A stretch of 64,000 nucleotides of DNA, taken from positions 248,001 to 312,000 of the forward strand of contig NZ_JAULRT010000060.1 in NCBI RefSeq assembly GCF_030518215.1, read 5' to 3'. Under the pieces are notes generated by a model. The model did not search any database. It saw nothing but the letters and a program-made list of their open reading frames with translations, and was not told the origin of the DNA. Shown here one piece after another: positions 16,133-26,222 of this stretch. Made by a program: the position numbers and the translations under genes. How positions within the stretch are numbered: the first letter of the stretch is position 1; the number at the start of each line of letters is the position of its first letter. Source of the stretch: Gilvimarinus algae (GTDB lineage: Bacteria > Pseudomonadota > Gammaproteobacteria > Pseudomonadales > Cellvibrionaceae).

Positions 16133-19100
16133 ATGAATTTCAAGTACGCCGCCAGCCGCCCAGCATTGTTGAGCCGGGTCGCTAAGACGCTCGTTGCCCC
16201 TCTTTTCGCATTGGCGTTTGCCGGCGAGGCCGCAGCCCAGGCCAGCTTCTCAAAAACCTTTAGCCCCGATGTCATCGGGCCGGAGAGTACCTCTGCTCTG
16301 ACCTTTACCATTACGGCGCCGGCCGCGGCGACGGATTTTGAATTTACCGATGTACTGCCGCCGGGGTTGGTGCTTGCCTCGCCGCCCAGTCCGACCTTAG
16401 GGGCCGGCTGCGACCTGGGAACCTTGGTGACCGCACCGGCCGGAGGCGATACGATAACCTTCTCCTCGCCCCGGTTGGGCGCTGGCGGCACCTGTACCTT
16501 GACGGTAGATGTCACCGGTGACATTGGGGTCGCCTCAGGCAACTATGACAACGTCAGTAGCGACTTGATCTCCAGCGCGGGAAACAGCGGCCCGGCTGCC
16601 GACACCTTGGAGATTGATGAGAATCGCCCTAGCTTTAGCAAGTTATTCTCCACCAATAGCACCGCCCCAGGACAAATCATTCGGCTGAGCTTTTTTATCG
16701 ATTATACCGGGGGTAGCCCTGTCACCGGCCTCGGTTTCACGGACAACTTGCCCGCGGGTTTACAAGTAGCGGCGGCGCCCGATGTTCTTAATACTTGTTC
16801 CGGCGGCACCTTTACCGCAACGGCGGGAGCATCCTCAGTTTCTTTGGTTAATGCTTTCCTGCTCGCCGGTACCAGCTGCGAAATAGGCGTTAATCTGGAA
16901 GTCACCGGTTTGGGTACGCTTAATAACCGTACCACCAATGCCGGCTCGTCATTGGGTAACTTGGGCTACGCTGTAGACCAGGTGGTTTCCAGCCTGGACC
17001 CCGTTGGGCTGACAAAGCGTTTTGACGATCCCGTGCCCCCAGGCGGCACAACGGATTTGGTATTCACCCTGACCAACAGTACCCGTGATACCGTTACTGG
17101 CATTAACTTTACCGACGACCTGGATGCTACGCTGTCTGGTCTTGTGGCGAATGGCCCATTCTTGTTGTCGCCCTGTGGCGCTGGCTCCAGCATTTCTGGT
17201 AGCAGTCTGCTCAGTTTTAGCGGCGGCAGCCTGGCCAGCGGTGAGTCCTGCACCTTCTCTGTCGAGGTTACGGTACCCGGCGGTGCCGCCGCGGGTAGTT
17301 ACCCCAATACCACCAGCAACGTAGGTTCCAGCGCCGGCACTTATTCACCGGCGACTGACACTCTGAACGTTGGCTATGCACCGGTTTTGGTGAAGGAGTT
17401 CTGCGAGTCAGGCGCCGCGACGACAGATCCCTGCGTTGCGGTTGAGCAAGTAGAGGATGGGGAGCTGATCACCGCTCGGTTCACGGTGAGCAACCCACAC
17501 CCATCTACCACCGTAACGGATCTTACTTTTGATGATGACTTCATCGCCTTTGTCGGCGCTGCCAGTGTCACCCCTTTCAGTGTTCCTGGCGCCTGCGGGG
17601 CGGGGTCGACTTTCTTTGATATCGATGGTGGGTCTTCCAATCGGACTTACCGCCTTATCGACGGTTCTCTGGCGGCTGGAGCTTCCTGTACCTTCCAGGT
17701 GGATGTACAGCTGCCCTCTAGCGTTCCCCCAGGGACTTATATCAACCAGACCACACCGATTTTGGGTGACTATGGCAGTGGCCAGGTGGCCGGCAACCGC
17801 GGCGTGGATCAGGTTAGCCGCGGCGCTGCGCCGCAGCTAAGCAAAACTTTTGATGACCCGGTAGGCGCCGGCGATACGGTGGACTTGGTGTATACGCTGG
17901 ATGCCAGCGAGAGCCCGGAGGACTTTACCAATATCGCCTTTACCGATGACCTGGGCGCTGCACTCACCAATCTTACGGTAGATACCTCTCCGCTCTCGCC
18001 CTGTGGCGGTGCGCTTTCCACGGGCGGCGGCGTGGTATCCCTATCCGGGGCCAGCCTTACGGCCGGGGACACATGCACTTTTACGGTTGTTCTCCAGGTG
18101 CCTGTGGATGCTGCGCCCGCAAGCTACCCCAGCACCACCAGCACGGTTACCGCCACGGCCGCTGGCGAGCCCGTTGTGGGTAGCCCCGCCAGTGATAATC
18201 TTGATATCGCGTATGTGGATTTTCAGAAAGGCTTTATCGACGACCCGGTGGTATCGGGCGGCACCGTAACTCTGACCTTTTTTATCGACAACCTGAGCGC
18301 CGATCCCCTGACTGCGCTGTCGTTTACTGACAATCTTGGGGCGGTATTGACTGGCCTGGCACCTACCGATATGCCGCAGAGCAATATTTGTGGCGCCGGC
18401 TCTTCCGCCAGTTTCTCTGGTGGGGTGTTGACCATCACGGGCGGTAACTTGGCGGTGGGTGAAAATTGCACCTTTTCTACGGTGCTGCAGGTGCCTGCAG
18501 GCACCGCTGCCGGCAATTACGCCAATGTGACCTCTAACCTTACCGGTTCCGCTGACGGCACCCCGTTTGTTGCTCCCGGGGCGGTTGATAGCGTGTTGGT
18601 AACCGATCCCTTGGCGTTGACCAAGGAGTTTATTGACGATCCCGCCGCTCCGGGTGGCACAGTGACCTTGGAGTTTACGGTCACCAACACCAGCCCCAGC
18701 GATACCATCAGCAATATTGCCTTCACGGATGACCTCGATGCGGTATTCTCCGGCCTGGTCTCGGCAAGTGGCGCTCAGGCGGGTGTTTGTGGTGTTGGCT
18801 CCCAGCTCTCGGGTACCAATGAATTAACGTTAACCGGTGGCGAACTCGCCCCCGGTGCATCCTGCACCTTTTCGGCTACGTTGAGCATCCCGGCCAGTGC
18901 TTCCGGCAGTGCGGTTAACACTACATCGACGGTCACGGGGACCATTGGCGGCGTGCCCATCGAAGGCACCGCCGCAACCGATACGCTGCAAATCAACAAT
19001 GTGACCTTTACCAAGAGTTTTTCCGGGCCCAGCACGGCCACAGGTGCGGTCACGCTGAGCTTCACCATTGAGAATCTTGATGCTGGCAATGGCGTCAGTG

Positions 19101-20641
19101 GCCTGTCCTTTACCGACAGTCTTAGCTCGGTAATGGCCGGTTTGGTGGCGACCAATACACCGCAATCCAATGTGTGTGGCGCAGGCTCGCTTTTGGGCGG
19201 CACAAGCTTGCTGACCTTTACCGGCGGAGATCTTGGCCCCGGCGACTCTTGCTCTTTTAGCGTCCAGCTCCAGGTTCCGGCGTCTGCCACAGCCGGCAGC
19301 TACACGAACACCACATCTAACCTGACCAGCAACGGCTTGCTTGTGGCTGACCCTGCCTCAGACGCGCTGCAGATCGAGCCGCCGCCGACCTTTGCCAAGG
19401 TGTTTGCACCCAGTGCCATTGCGCTTAGCGGCACCTCGACCCTGACCTTTACGATCGACAACAGCGCCAGTGCTGTGGCGGCGACGTCACTGGACTTTAC
19501 CGATAACCTGCCTGCTGGACTTCAGGTGTCTGGTACACCAAATGGCTCGACCACCTGCACCGGTGGAACGCTCACCGCAGTTGCCGGAAGCAGCACCGTT
19601 AGTTATACCGGCGCCACTGTCGGGGCCGGCAGCGTGTGTACTGTGCAAGTCGATATCATCAGCACTGCCGAGGGCAACTTTATCAATACCACCGGTGATC
19701 TGACCTCGAGCTCGGGAAACAGTGGCACGGCCACTGACACTCTGGATGTTGTGACTGGCGACTTTGTCATGCTCAAATCGTTCCGCAGCCAGCCAGTATT
19801 GCCGGGCGGCCTCGTGGAAATGGAGCTGTCGTTTGTGAATGGCTCGGCCTTTGCGCTCACGGACATTGCGTTGACTGACGATCTCGATGCCGTTCTGTCA
19901 GGCCTGGTGGCTGAGGGTCTGCCTATTGCCGATGCTTGTGGCACTGGTTCGAATGTATCGGGCACAAGCACTGTGACTGTGACGGGGGGCAACCTGGCCG
20001 CTGGCGGCTCTTGTACTATTGTCGTTCCGGTACGTGTTCCAGCTGGCGCTGCGAGTGGTACCTACACCAACACCACTAGCGTGGCTACCGGTTCGCGAGG
20101 TGGCATTGCGGTTGAGGCGACCGCCGCCAGCGGCGATCTGGTCGTTGAGTCGCTGGCATTTACGGCAGCCATTGACCCAAGCACCGTTCAGCCGGGTTCT
20201 ACGACAACAGCGACCTTTGAAATCATTAACCCGGATCCGGCCAATGCACTGTCTGGACTGGGTTTCAGCTTTGATCTGGATGCATTTGTGCCCGGCATGA
20301 CCGCTACGACTACGCCCCTGAATGACGCGTGTGGGACTGGCTCTGTGGTTAACGGAACATCGACGGTCGCGTTGACCGGCGGTGCGATTGCGGCTGGTGG
20401 CTCGTGTTCGTTCCAGGTAGTGTTGAGCATTCCCGTCTACACTGCGCCCGGCTCATATTCTGGTGTCACGAGCGAGCTGGCCTCTGATCTTGGCAACACC
20501 GCCGGCGCGCCGGTATCTCTATCGGTAGGCGAGGCGGCACCTCTGCCGGCGATCAACACACTGTGGTTGACCTTCATGACTCTGCTAATGGCCATTATCG
20601 GTTGGCGGGCTCTGAGAGTCACAGCTCGAACAGGTTTTTGA
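16133..20641 (+). CDS. Large secreted DUF7933-like repeat protein with sorting-type C-terminus
   Basis: The start is taken at the ATG at 16133 ('MNFKYAASRP'), which is followed by a typical signal peptide ending 'AGEAAAQA'; the frame is open 38 codons further up. The ~1502-residue product is built of eleven repeats of ~120 residues. Each opens with a pattern like 'F-x-K-x-F-x-D-P-x-x-x-G-G-T', passes 'FTDDL' and 'CGAGS', and closes near 'YxNxTS...G'. This is the DUF7933/DUF11-like beta-sandwich type found in long surface stalks. The end is 'PLPAINTLWLTFMTLLMAII' plus basic residues, similar to IPTL-CTERM sorting tails. A single conserved Cys pair per repeat suggests stabilising disulfides. 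It is probably a surface fibre or adhesin. Confidence 0.8.
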   Translation: MNFKYAASRPALLSRVAKTLVAPLFALAFAGEAAAQASFSKTFSPDVIGPESTSALTFTITAPAAATDFEFTDVLPPGLVLASPPSPTLGAGCDLGTLVTAPAGGDTITFSSPRLGAGGTCTLTVDVTGDIGVASGNYDNVSSDLISSAGNSGPAADTLEIDENRPSFSKLFSTNSTAPGQIIRLSFFIDYTGGSPVTGLGFTDNLPAGLQVAAAPDVLNTCSGGTFTATAGASSVSLVNAFLLAGTSCEIGVNLEVTGLGTLNNRTTNAGSSLGNLGYAVDQVVSSLDPVGLTKRFDDPVPPGGTTDLVFTLTNSTRDTVTGINFTDDLDATLSGLVANGPFLLSPCGAGSSISGSSLLSFSGGSLASGESCTFSVEVTVPGGAAAGSYPNTTSNVGSSAGTYSPATDTLNVGYAPVLVKEFCESGAATTDPCVAVEQVEDGELITARFTVSNPHPSTTVTDLTFDDDFIAFVGAASVTPFSVPGACGAGSTFFDIDGGSSNRTYRLIDGSLAAGASCTFQVDVQLPSSVPPGTYINQTTPILGDYGSGQVAGNRGVDQVSRGAAPQLSKTFDDPVGAGDTVDLVYTLDASESPEDFTNIAFTDDLGAALTNLTVDTSPLSPCGGALSTGGGVVSLSGASLTAGDTCTFTVVLQVPVDAAPASYPSTTSTVTATAAGEPVVGSPASDNLDIAYVDFQKGFIDDPVVSGGTVTLTFFIDNLSADPLTALSFTDNLGAVLTGLAPTDMPQSNICGAGSSASFSGGVLTITGGNLAVGENCTFSTVLQVPAGTAAGNYANVTSNLTGSADGTPFVAPGAVDSVLVTDPLALTKEFIDDPAAPGGTVTLEFTVTNTSPSDTISNIAFTDDLDAVFSGLVSASGAQAGVCGVGSQLSGTNELTLTGGELAPGASCTFSATLSIPASASGSAVNTTSTVTGTIGGVPIEGTAATDTLQINNVTFTKSFSGPSTATGAVTLSFTIENLDAGNGVSGLSFTDSLSSVMAGLVATNTPQSNVCGAGSLLGGTSLLTFTGGDLGPGDSCSFSVQLQVPASATAGSYTNTTSNLTSNGLLVADPASDALQIEPPPTFAKVFAPSAIALSGTSTLTFTIDNSASAVAATSLDFTDNLPAGLQVSGTPNGSTTCTGGTLTAVAGSSTVSYTGATVGAGSVCTVQVDIISTAEGNFINTTGDLTSSSGNSGTATDTLDVVTGDFVMLKSFRSQPVLPGGLVEMELSFVNGSAFALTDIALTDDLDAVLSGLVAEGLPIADACGTGSNVSGTSTVTVTGGNLAAGGSCTIVVPVRVPAGAASGTYTNTTSVATGSRGGIAVEATAASGDLVVESLAFTAAIDPSTVQPGSTTTATFEIINPDPANALSGLGFSFDLDAFVPGMTATTTPLNDACGTGSVVNGTSTVALTGGAIAAGGSCSFQVVLSIPVYTAPGSYSGVTSELASDLGNTAGAPVSLSVGEAAPLPAINTLWLTFMTLLMAIIGWRALRVTARTGF

Positions 20642-20822
20642 TGGAGCAGGGAGCTGTTAACCCTGCGCGAGTGCTAAAAATGCGCCATAATGCATATATA
20701 ACAACCAGCCGTGGTAGACCAGACCCGGCGACAAACAGACAAATGATCTGGCGCGGTCCGCAGGCCGTGCTAAAACAACAACGCTGTATCCCAATGCCAA
20801 TGCAAGCTGAGAGGAGCTGAAG

Positions 20823-22361
20823 GTGAACACATACAAAACAATTAAAATGACCGCATTGGCGATAACTATCGCCGCGGCTTGTTCGTGGGCAAATGCCCAG
20901 AACTCGGTTCTCTTTGAGAGTCACACACTGCCTGACGCGGTGGTTTTCGAGCCGACAGATATTATGGGGTTGGATGCCGAGGTCGACCTGATTATCTCGG
21001 GCCCGGAAGGCTATTATGAGCGCTTCAGCTTTTCCGCTGGGGGGCCGATAGAGTTTGTCCCCGCTGCCTTGGCTGGGGACAACTTGCCCGATGGTACTTA
21101 CCGCTACGAGCTGCGCATTATGGGTGTTCCGGGGATGTCGCGCGATCGCAACAGCGACCAGCCGGTTACTATTGAGCCAATCGAGGGCGGGTTTGGCAGC
21201 TTCTCGATACAGGGCGGGCAGCTCGTCACTTCGAATGTCGCGGAGGCACCCTATAAAGGCTCAAGCTTTCGAGCCTCCAAAGTTGTCGGTGAAGAGCGCG
21301 GCGAGCTTGTTGCTGAGGAGCAAACGTTCGTTTCAGACGTAGAAGTCCAGGGCAGCCTGTGTGTCGGCGTCGACTGTACCACCAGCGAAAACTTTGGCTT
21401 CGACACCATTCGTTTAAAGGAGAACAACCTTAGAATCAAGTTTGACGATACCAGTAACTCCGGAAGCTTTCCTAACCACGACTGGCAGCTCACTGCAAAC
21501 GAGACCAGCAATGGTGGTATGAATAAATTTTCCATCGATAATACAACAACCGGACGCACTCCATTCACCGTGGAAGGCAACGCGCCTAATAACACTTTGT
21601 ACATCGCCGACGAAGGTCGAATTGGTATCCGAACCACCACGCCAGTTGTGCCGGTACACATGACAGACGGCAATACACCTGCTGTGCGGCTTGAGCAAGA
21701 CGGCAGCTCCGGCTTTGCCGCTCAGACTTGGGATGTCGCTGGAAATGAAACCAATTTCTTTATTCGCGATGTAACCAATAGCAGCAAACTCCCTTTCAAA
21801 ATCCGTCCAGGCGCGCCGACCAACTCGTTTTTTATTGATACCGATGGTGACGTGGGGGTGGGCACTGATTCCCCAGATGCCAAGTTCGAAGTCTCGTCGG
21901 TAGCCAGCTTTAACTTTTTTCGTTTAACGGCTACGCAGGCCTCGCCCAACTCTTCGGTAGACTTCACATTTACTGATGCTGGTGCCGACGGGCAGTTGCG
22001 TATCAATATTGTGGATGCAGACGCTCAAGAATTTGCGCTAGATGCAGATGGGAATCTCACAATAAGCGGCACCTTAACCGCCAATGGTTCAACTTTTCCG
22101 GATTACGTATTTGCTGATGATTATGTGCTAATGCCTCTGAATGAAGTAAAGAAATTTATTCAGAAAAATCGTCATTTACCTAATGTGCCTTCCGCGAAGG
22201 AGATTGAAAAGGATGGCCTGAATATGACCGATATGCAGAAGCTAATCATGGAGAAGGTTGAGGAGCTTACGCTCTATACGATTCAGCAGCAAGAGGCGAT
22301 TGAGGAACAGCGCAAGTTAATTGCTGAGCTCAGGAAAGAGATTGAGAGCATGAGGCAGTAA
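20823..22361 (+). CDS. Secreted tail-fibre-like protein with C-terminal coiled coil
   Basis: The start is a GTG at 20823, supported by AGGAG at 20811-20815 and an immediate signal peptide ending 'SWANAQ'. The 512-residue product has an N-terminal beta domain (residues ~25-150), then repeats of the type 'GRIGIRTTTP' and 'GDVGVGTDSP'. These are common in fibre-like 'tail fibre domain' proteins. 'DYVFADDYVLMPLNEV' and 'NRHLPNVPSA' lead into a coiled coil that begins 'MEKVEELTLYTIQQQ'. The C-terminus is typical of trimerising, chaperone-like ends of secreted fibres. It lies 181 bp after the repeat protein on the same strand, perhaps in one transcript. A shorter paralogue is encoded at 30.2 kb. 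Confidence 0.75.
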   Translation: MNTYKTIKMTALAITIAAACSWANAQNSVLFESHTLPDAVVFEPTDIMGLDAEVDLIISGPEGYYERFSFSAGGPIEFVPAALAGDNLPDGTYRYELRIMGVPGMSRDRNSDQPVTIEPIEGGFGSFSIQGGQLVTSNVAEAPYKGSSFRASKVVGEERGELVAEEQTFVSDVEVQGSLCVGVDCTTSENFGFDTIRLKENNLRIKFDDTSNSGSFPNHDWQLTANETSNGGMNKFSIDNTTTGRTPFTVEGNAPNNTLYIADEGRIGIRTTTPVVPVHMTDGNTPAVRLEQDGSSGFAAQTWDVAGNETNFFIRDVTNSSKLPFKIRPGAPTNSFFIDTDGDVGVGTDSPDAKFEVSSVASFNFFRLTATQASPNSSVDFTFTDAGADGQLRINIVDADAQEFALDADGNLTISGTLTANGSTFPDYVFADDYVLMPLNEVKKFIQKNRHLPNVPSAKEIEKDGLNMTDMQKLIMEKVEELTLYTIQQQEAIEEQRKLIAELRKEIESMRQ

Positions 22362-22730
22362 GGGTAAAATATTCTCGCGCCCTTTGAGAGTGCGTTTCTT
22401 AGGGCGCCGAGCTTTTGCTCTTCCAGATCAATTCAATAAATCTCAGCCTAAGTCGATTGGCTAGACAAAAATGCTGTCTCCACAAGACGATAATGCGAAA
22501 CTAGTGCCGAGACAGATGAGCTTCCTCGCTCCACTATTTATAGGTTTTTGCAAAGCCTTTCCGCCGCGAACGGCGGATCAACGCTCTATTCGAGTTGGTG
22601 AGTCCGCCTTACAAGTCACTTGACTAGCCCCTTTACCCTATTTAGTTTTTGAAATGTCAAATAAGCTGAGGCTGGCTAACTAAAGGGTAAGATAGGCTGT
22701 CGAGCGCGAATATTTCGAGGAGCATATTTT
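22362..22730. other. Intergenic region before the methyltransferase cassette
   Basis: No gene is supported. The stretch holds an inverted repeat at 22377-22407 after the upstream stop. It also has a compact hairpin CCGCCG-CGAA-CGGCGG at 22561-22576. A strong ribosome-binding site GAGGAG at 22717-22722 belongs to the next gene. I do not recognise the hairpin as part of a named repeat family. Confidence 0.5.
22377..22407 (+). terminator. Possible terminator hairpin after the fibre-like gene
   Basis: GCGCCCT pairs with AGGGCGC across a 17-nt loop, 15 bp after the stop codon. The downstream tract (CGAGCTTTTGCTCTT) is only partly T-rich, so the terminator is weak or Rho-assisted. Confidence 0.35.
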
Positions 22731-23357
22731 TTGAACCCTGATAACTATTTTTTAAAGCAGGACTATAGGAGTCATAAGATTCCTCGCCCATTTAACGACT
22801 CTGAAGAGGATGCGTTGACTTACCAGTTGGAGGTCTATCAATTTGCAGCTGATGTTATCCAAAAGCTGGGGTGTCGAAGTGTTCTCGATGTCGGTTGTGG
22901 CTATGCTCTGAAGCTGGCTAAGTATATCAGGCCCCTCTGCGAAAAAATCGTTGGTGTCGATCAGGATCATGCGATCGACTACTGCAATAGCAATCATGCT
23001 TTTGGTCAGTGGATAGTTGATAATCTTGAGGTTCCGCAGACATCATTCAACGAAAAGTTTGATCTTATTGTTTCGGCGGACGTTGTCGAACATTTGGTAG
23101 ATCCGGATTCACTTCTTAACTACATTCGAAGGTGTGCATCAGAGAATTCTAGAATAATTATATCTACACCAGAGCGAGATTTGCGCCGCGGGGCTGACTC
23201 TATGGGGCCTCCAGCTAATCCAGCTCACGTCCGAGAGTGGAACAAGTCTGAGTTTGCAGCTTATTTAAAGGATCGAAATTTCCGAATTCTTGATCACCAA
23301 ATAATGAACCTAAAAGAGGGGATGCCAACTTGCCAAACAGTGTTGTGCACTATTTGA
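22731..23357 (+). CDS. Class I SAM-dependent methyltransferase
   Basis: A 208-residue enzyme started by a TTG at 22731. GAGGAG at 22717-22722 lies 8 nt before it and no nearby ATG is in frame. Motif I reads 'VLDVGCGYALKLAKYI' (residues ~47-62) and motif II ends in 'VGVDQD'. 'FDLIVSADVVEHLVDP' is the motif IV/post region of the Methyltransf_11/23 type. It is likely to methylate a sugar or glycan intermediate, given that neighbours encode two more methyltransferases, a capsule-type transferase and GT2 enzymes. The acceptor is not identifiable. Confidence 0.8.
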   Translation: MNPDNYFLKQDYRSHKIPRPFNDSEEDALTYQLEVYQFAADVIQKLGCRSVLDVGCGYALKLAKYIRPLCEKIVGVDQDHAIDYCNSNHAFGQWIVDNLEVPQTSFNEKFDLIVSADVVEHLVDPDSLLNYIRRCASENSRIIISTPERDLRRGADSMGPPANPAHVREWNKSEFAAYLKDRNFRILDHQIMNLKEGMPTCQTVLCTI

Positions 23358-23651
23358 CATGCTTTCCTCGCCAAGCTCCGGTGGCTTTGTTGTGCCCATA
23401 CGATGGCGGCGAAGTGGGTGTGTGAAAGTTGCTGAGAAAAACATGGTGTTAATTTGGTTTGTGCAAGTAGTAGGCGATTGGGGGCAGTGTGGCAGCAAGG
23501 CGCTTTAATCGTGCGCCAGCATATACTTTAAGTCAATAGCTCCGCGGGTACTGATATGAAAAGGGGGTAGTTCCTATGTTCTATAGACTTCTTGTGCTAA
23601 ACCTGACTTGAGTTCTTTCATCCGTTCCAAAAAAAATACCACCTTTCTTAA

Positions 23652-24653
23652 ATGAAGATGCCCATGCTATACGACAGAGTTGCGCTACTCACTAGTTATC
23701 CGAAATTGAACCCGACAAAGAAGTCGGTTCACCGAATCGTCTCTAAAGTTGCGGGGGCTTGCGAGTGGTTTTTCCCACAGCTGTCATGGCAAGGAACGCA
23801 GCAGTTTCTCTTAAGTTTGAGTCGGTTTCGTCCTACCTTGGCAATCGTTATTAATGACGCCGAGCCGGCGGCGCAATGGATGATACAATTGGTGGCAAGA
23901 GAGTGTCCGCTAGTTTTAGTGGAAAACGGATTGTTGCCGCAAAAAAATCACATTATTTTCAACTGTTTCGGCACAGGCCTTTCCTATCAGGGTCGTCCGC
24001 ACGCCGGGAGTGCCAAGGCGGCTGAGTGCGACGAATATATTGAAAGCTATCGAACGAGTATTGGCTTTAGGCGCTCATGTGTAGATAAGATAAAGCGTGA
24101 ACAAAAAGTACTTTTTGCCGGCCAAATTTGGTGGGACTCTGCAAATTATCGTTACCGAAGCTCGTTTCTAGAGATAGAACATTCCAATCAGCGTGACTTA
24201 GACTTTGTGGCTAATTGTCATCCAGGTGAAAGACTCGTGTTTTGTCCCCATCCGCTTGACTCATCTACAATAAAGCTGCCCCAGCATTTGAGCCACATTT
24301 CGGTCTCTCGATTCCAGACACACCAAGAACTACAAAGTGCAAAAGCAATTTATGCTCACTCTTCTACCGTGTTGGTTGAGTCATCAGCGCTTGGCGTGCC
24401 GGCCCGAGCCTTGGCAAAACCACTTGGCCAACCGTCAGAAGAATCGATATTTGGCTTGCCGGTCAAATCTATGCATAACGGATCTTTGAGGTCAGTAGAC
24501 TTTCTTGATATTTTGTGTTCGCAATGCCATACTCTTCGCGAAACGCCGGAAGGGGTGGATTTTTCGATAAGATTCGCCTTGAGACAAGTGGATGTAGATG
24601 ATATGTCGCAGGACAAACTGCGATTTAAAAATGATATTGTCGGTGAACAATGA
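23652..24653 (+). CDS. Capsular-polysaccharide-type transferase-like protein
   Basis: A 333-residue soluble protein without a signal peptide. A central 'VLVENGLLPQ' and later 'VFCPHPLDSS' and 'AKAIYAHSSTVLVESSALGVPARAL' resemble the GT-B-like capsule proteins of the KpsC/KpsS kind. In those, a His-Pro motif is followed by a conserved Ser/Glu-rich donor site. Its stop overlaps the next methyltransferase start by ATGA, which ties it to the cassette. The family call is by motif resemblance only; a different glycan enzyme is possible. Confidence 0.5.
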   Translation: MKMPMLYDRVALLTSYPKLNPTKKSVHRIVSKVAGACEWFFPQLSWQGTQQFLLSLSRFRPTLAIVINDAEPAAQWMIQLVARECPLVLVENGLLPQKNHIIFNCFGTGLSYQGRPHAGSAKAAECDEYIESYRTSIGFRRSCVDKIKREQKVLFAGQIWWDSANYRYRSSFLEIEHSNQRDLDFVANCHPGERLVFCPHPLDSSTIKLPQHLSHISVSRFQTHQELQSAKAIYAHSSTVLVESSALGVPARALAKPLGQPSEESIFGLPVKSMHNGSLRSVDFLDILCSQCHTLRETPEGVDFSIRFALRQVDVDDMSQDKLRFKNDIVGEQ

Positions 24654-25318
24654 GTACATCTGCAAACCAGATATCTTTGAACCTTCTCAATTGTTTAGAC
24701 AGCGAAGACGAACGTAAGTTGTTGGCTCGTTTTCTTACGTGCGAGTGTGTGCTTCCCGATCGCCCCGGTGTCCTTGGTATTGCTTCGGAGCGTGCGCCTA
24801 GTAAAGGCTCTATTCTGGAGTTCGGTGTGTATAAGGGGGCGTCAATCAGATATTTATCCGACCTATTTCCAGGCCGCAGAATATATGGTTTTGACTCTTT
24901 TGTCGGTTTGCCAGAGCCTTGGGTTCGAACCACCGATGGGAAGTTCTATGGTGTGGGGCATTTCAGGCTAACTCAGAAACCGACGGTGCCAGATAACGTA
25001 ACGCTCGTTGAGGGCTATTTTGAGAGCACACTGCCTGTTTGGCTATCCAGCTTTAATGGGATAGTCGCTCTCCTGCATATTGATGCCGATCTTTATAGCT
25101 CAGCAAAATTCGTGCTTGAATCCTTGGATCGTTACTTGGTTCCAGAAGTTGTGATCGTGTTTGATGAGCTGTGTGATTGGCAGAATTCGGGGGTCTATTC
25201 AGCATGGCCGGATGGTGAGTGGAAAGCTTTCTGTGCATGGATTAATGCTTCTAAGTTCAATTTTGAAGTTATTGCCAGAGGGGTTCAGTATTCTGCCGCA
25301 ATTCGGATTACTGCCTGA
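24650..25318 (+). CDS. TylF/MycF-type O-methyltransferase
   Basis: A 222-residue class I SAM methyltransferase of the macrocin-O-methyltransferase (TylF) family. 'GSILEFGVYKGASIRYL' is the SAM-binding motif. 'IYGFDSFVGLPEPW' and 'LVEGYFESTLP' are highly characteristic of the family. 'LLHIDADLYSS' provides the metal-binding Asp cluster. TylF-like enzymes methylate sugar hydroxyls in a metal-dependent way, which supports O-methylation of a glycan here. It is coupled to the upstream gene by a 4-nt overlap. Confidence 0.85.
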   Translation: MSTSANQISLNLLNCLDSEDERKLLARFLTCECVLPDRPGVLGIASERAPSKGSILEFGVYKGASIRYLSDLFPGRRIYGFDSFVGLPEPWVRTTDGKFYGVGHFRLTQKPTVPDNVTLVEGYFESTLPVWLSSFNGIVALLHIDADLYSSAKFVLESLDRYLVPEVVIVFDELCDWQNSGVYSAWPDGEWKAFCAWINASKFNFEVIARGVQYSAAIRITA

Positions 25319-25370
25319 GCTAGCTCTTGGTCTAATTGATAATAATTCGTGGCGATAGTCGGAAATTTGT

Positions 25371-26054
25371 ATGTTAAAAACGCAGGCCGAACGTCTACAG
25401 TTCCGTAATGGAACAGTTTCCTCTCCCTTTTCAATGCTGCCTTTTGCCGGTGAAACTCTGGCTTATTTTTTGGAGAATTTTGAATTTGATACTGTTCTCG
25501 ACATTGGGAGCGGCTCTGGCGCGCATAGCCAAATTATGGCTGATATGGGAAAGGTAGTTACGGCTGTTGACTACGGAACTTCGGTGTACTTTGAAGGCAG
25601 GGAGTCTAGCTATGCGTGCCTGTTTGGTGATTACAACTCAATGGAGTTTGACGAACAGTTTGATGCGGTTTGGGCCTCACATATACTCGAGCACCAATTA
25701 AACCCAAATATATTCTTAAAAAAAATAAATAGAGATCTTAAAGAAGGTGGAGTTCTCGCGGTTACTGTTCCTCCTTTAAAGCATCAGATTGTTGGTGGGC
25801 ATGTCACTCTCTGGAATGCTGGGCTGCTACTTTATCAATTGGTTATGGCGAATTTTAATTGCCGAAATGCTTCTATTAAGTCTTATGGTTATAATGTCTC
25901 GGTTGTTCTAAAAAAGGAGTTTATAGATTTGCCGTCAGACTTAACCTATGATCAAGGTGATATTAAGAAGCTTTTTAAGTTTCTACCGAATGGCACTACT
26001 GAGCCATTTGATGGTCGCATTGAATCTTTAAATTGGGCAGTCCGTCAGGACTAA
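25371..26054 (+). CDS. Class I SAM-dependent methyltransferase
   Basis: A 227-residue methyltransferase. 'VLDIGSGSGAHSQIMADMG' is motif I (residues ~42-60), 'VTAVDYG' follows, and 'FDAVWASHILEHQLNP' is the Methyltransf_11-type motif IV. The C-terminal ~70 residues are specific and unassigned. It is the last plus-strand gene of the cassette, and the convergent sulfotransferase ends 168 bp away. The substrate is probably a glycan or a lipid-linked sugar, inferred from neighbours. Confidence 0.8.
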   Translation: MLKTQAERLQFRNGTVSSPFSMLPFAGETLAYFLENFEFDTVLDIGSGSGAHSQIMADMGKVVTAVDYGTSVYFEGRESSYACLFGDYNSMEFDEQFDAVWASHILEHQLNPNIFLKKINRDLKEGGVLAVTVPPLKHQIVGGHVTLWNAGLLLYQLVMANFNCRNASIKSYGYNVSVVLKKEFIDLPSDLTYDQGDIKKLFKFLPNGTTEPFDGRIESLNWAVRQD

Positions 26055-26222
26055 CGAGGGTCTTTATTGCATTTCCCTCATCATGACACCTCCATGGAGC
26101 AAGTTTGGCTCACGATTCCCAGTGTGGCGATATCTAGACTTTTGCATATTGCTTTCCAGTGTTTTACCTCCGATATCCCGAGGCTTTAAGGCCGCGCGCC
26201 ATCCCTGATGTGATGCATGCCG

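Noticed and set aside
16009-19992. Several antisense frames within the DUF7933 repeat gene
   Set aside because: They recur with the same spacing as the repeats on the other strand, so they are shadows of the repeat codons.
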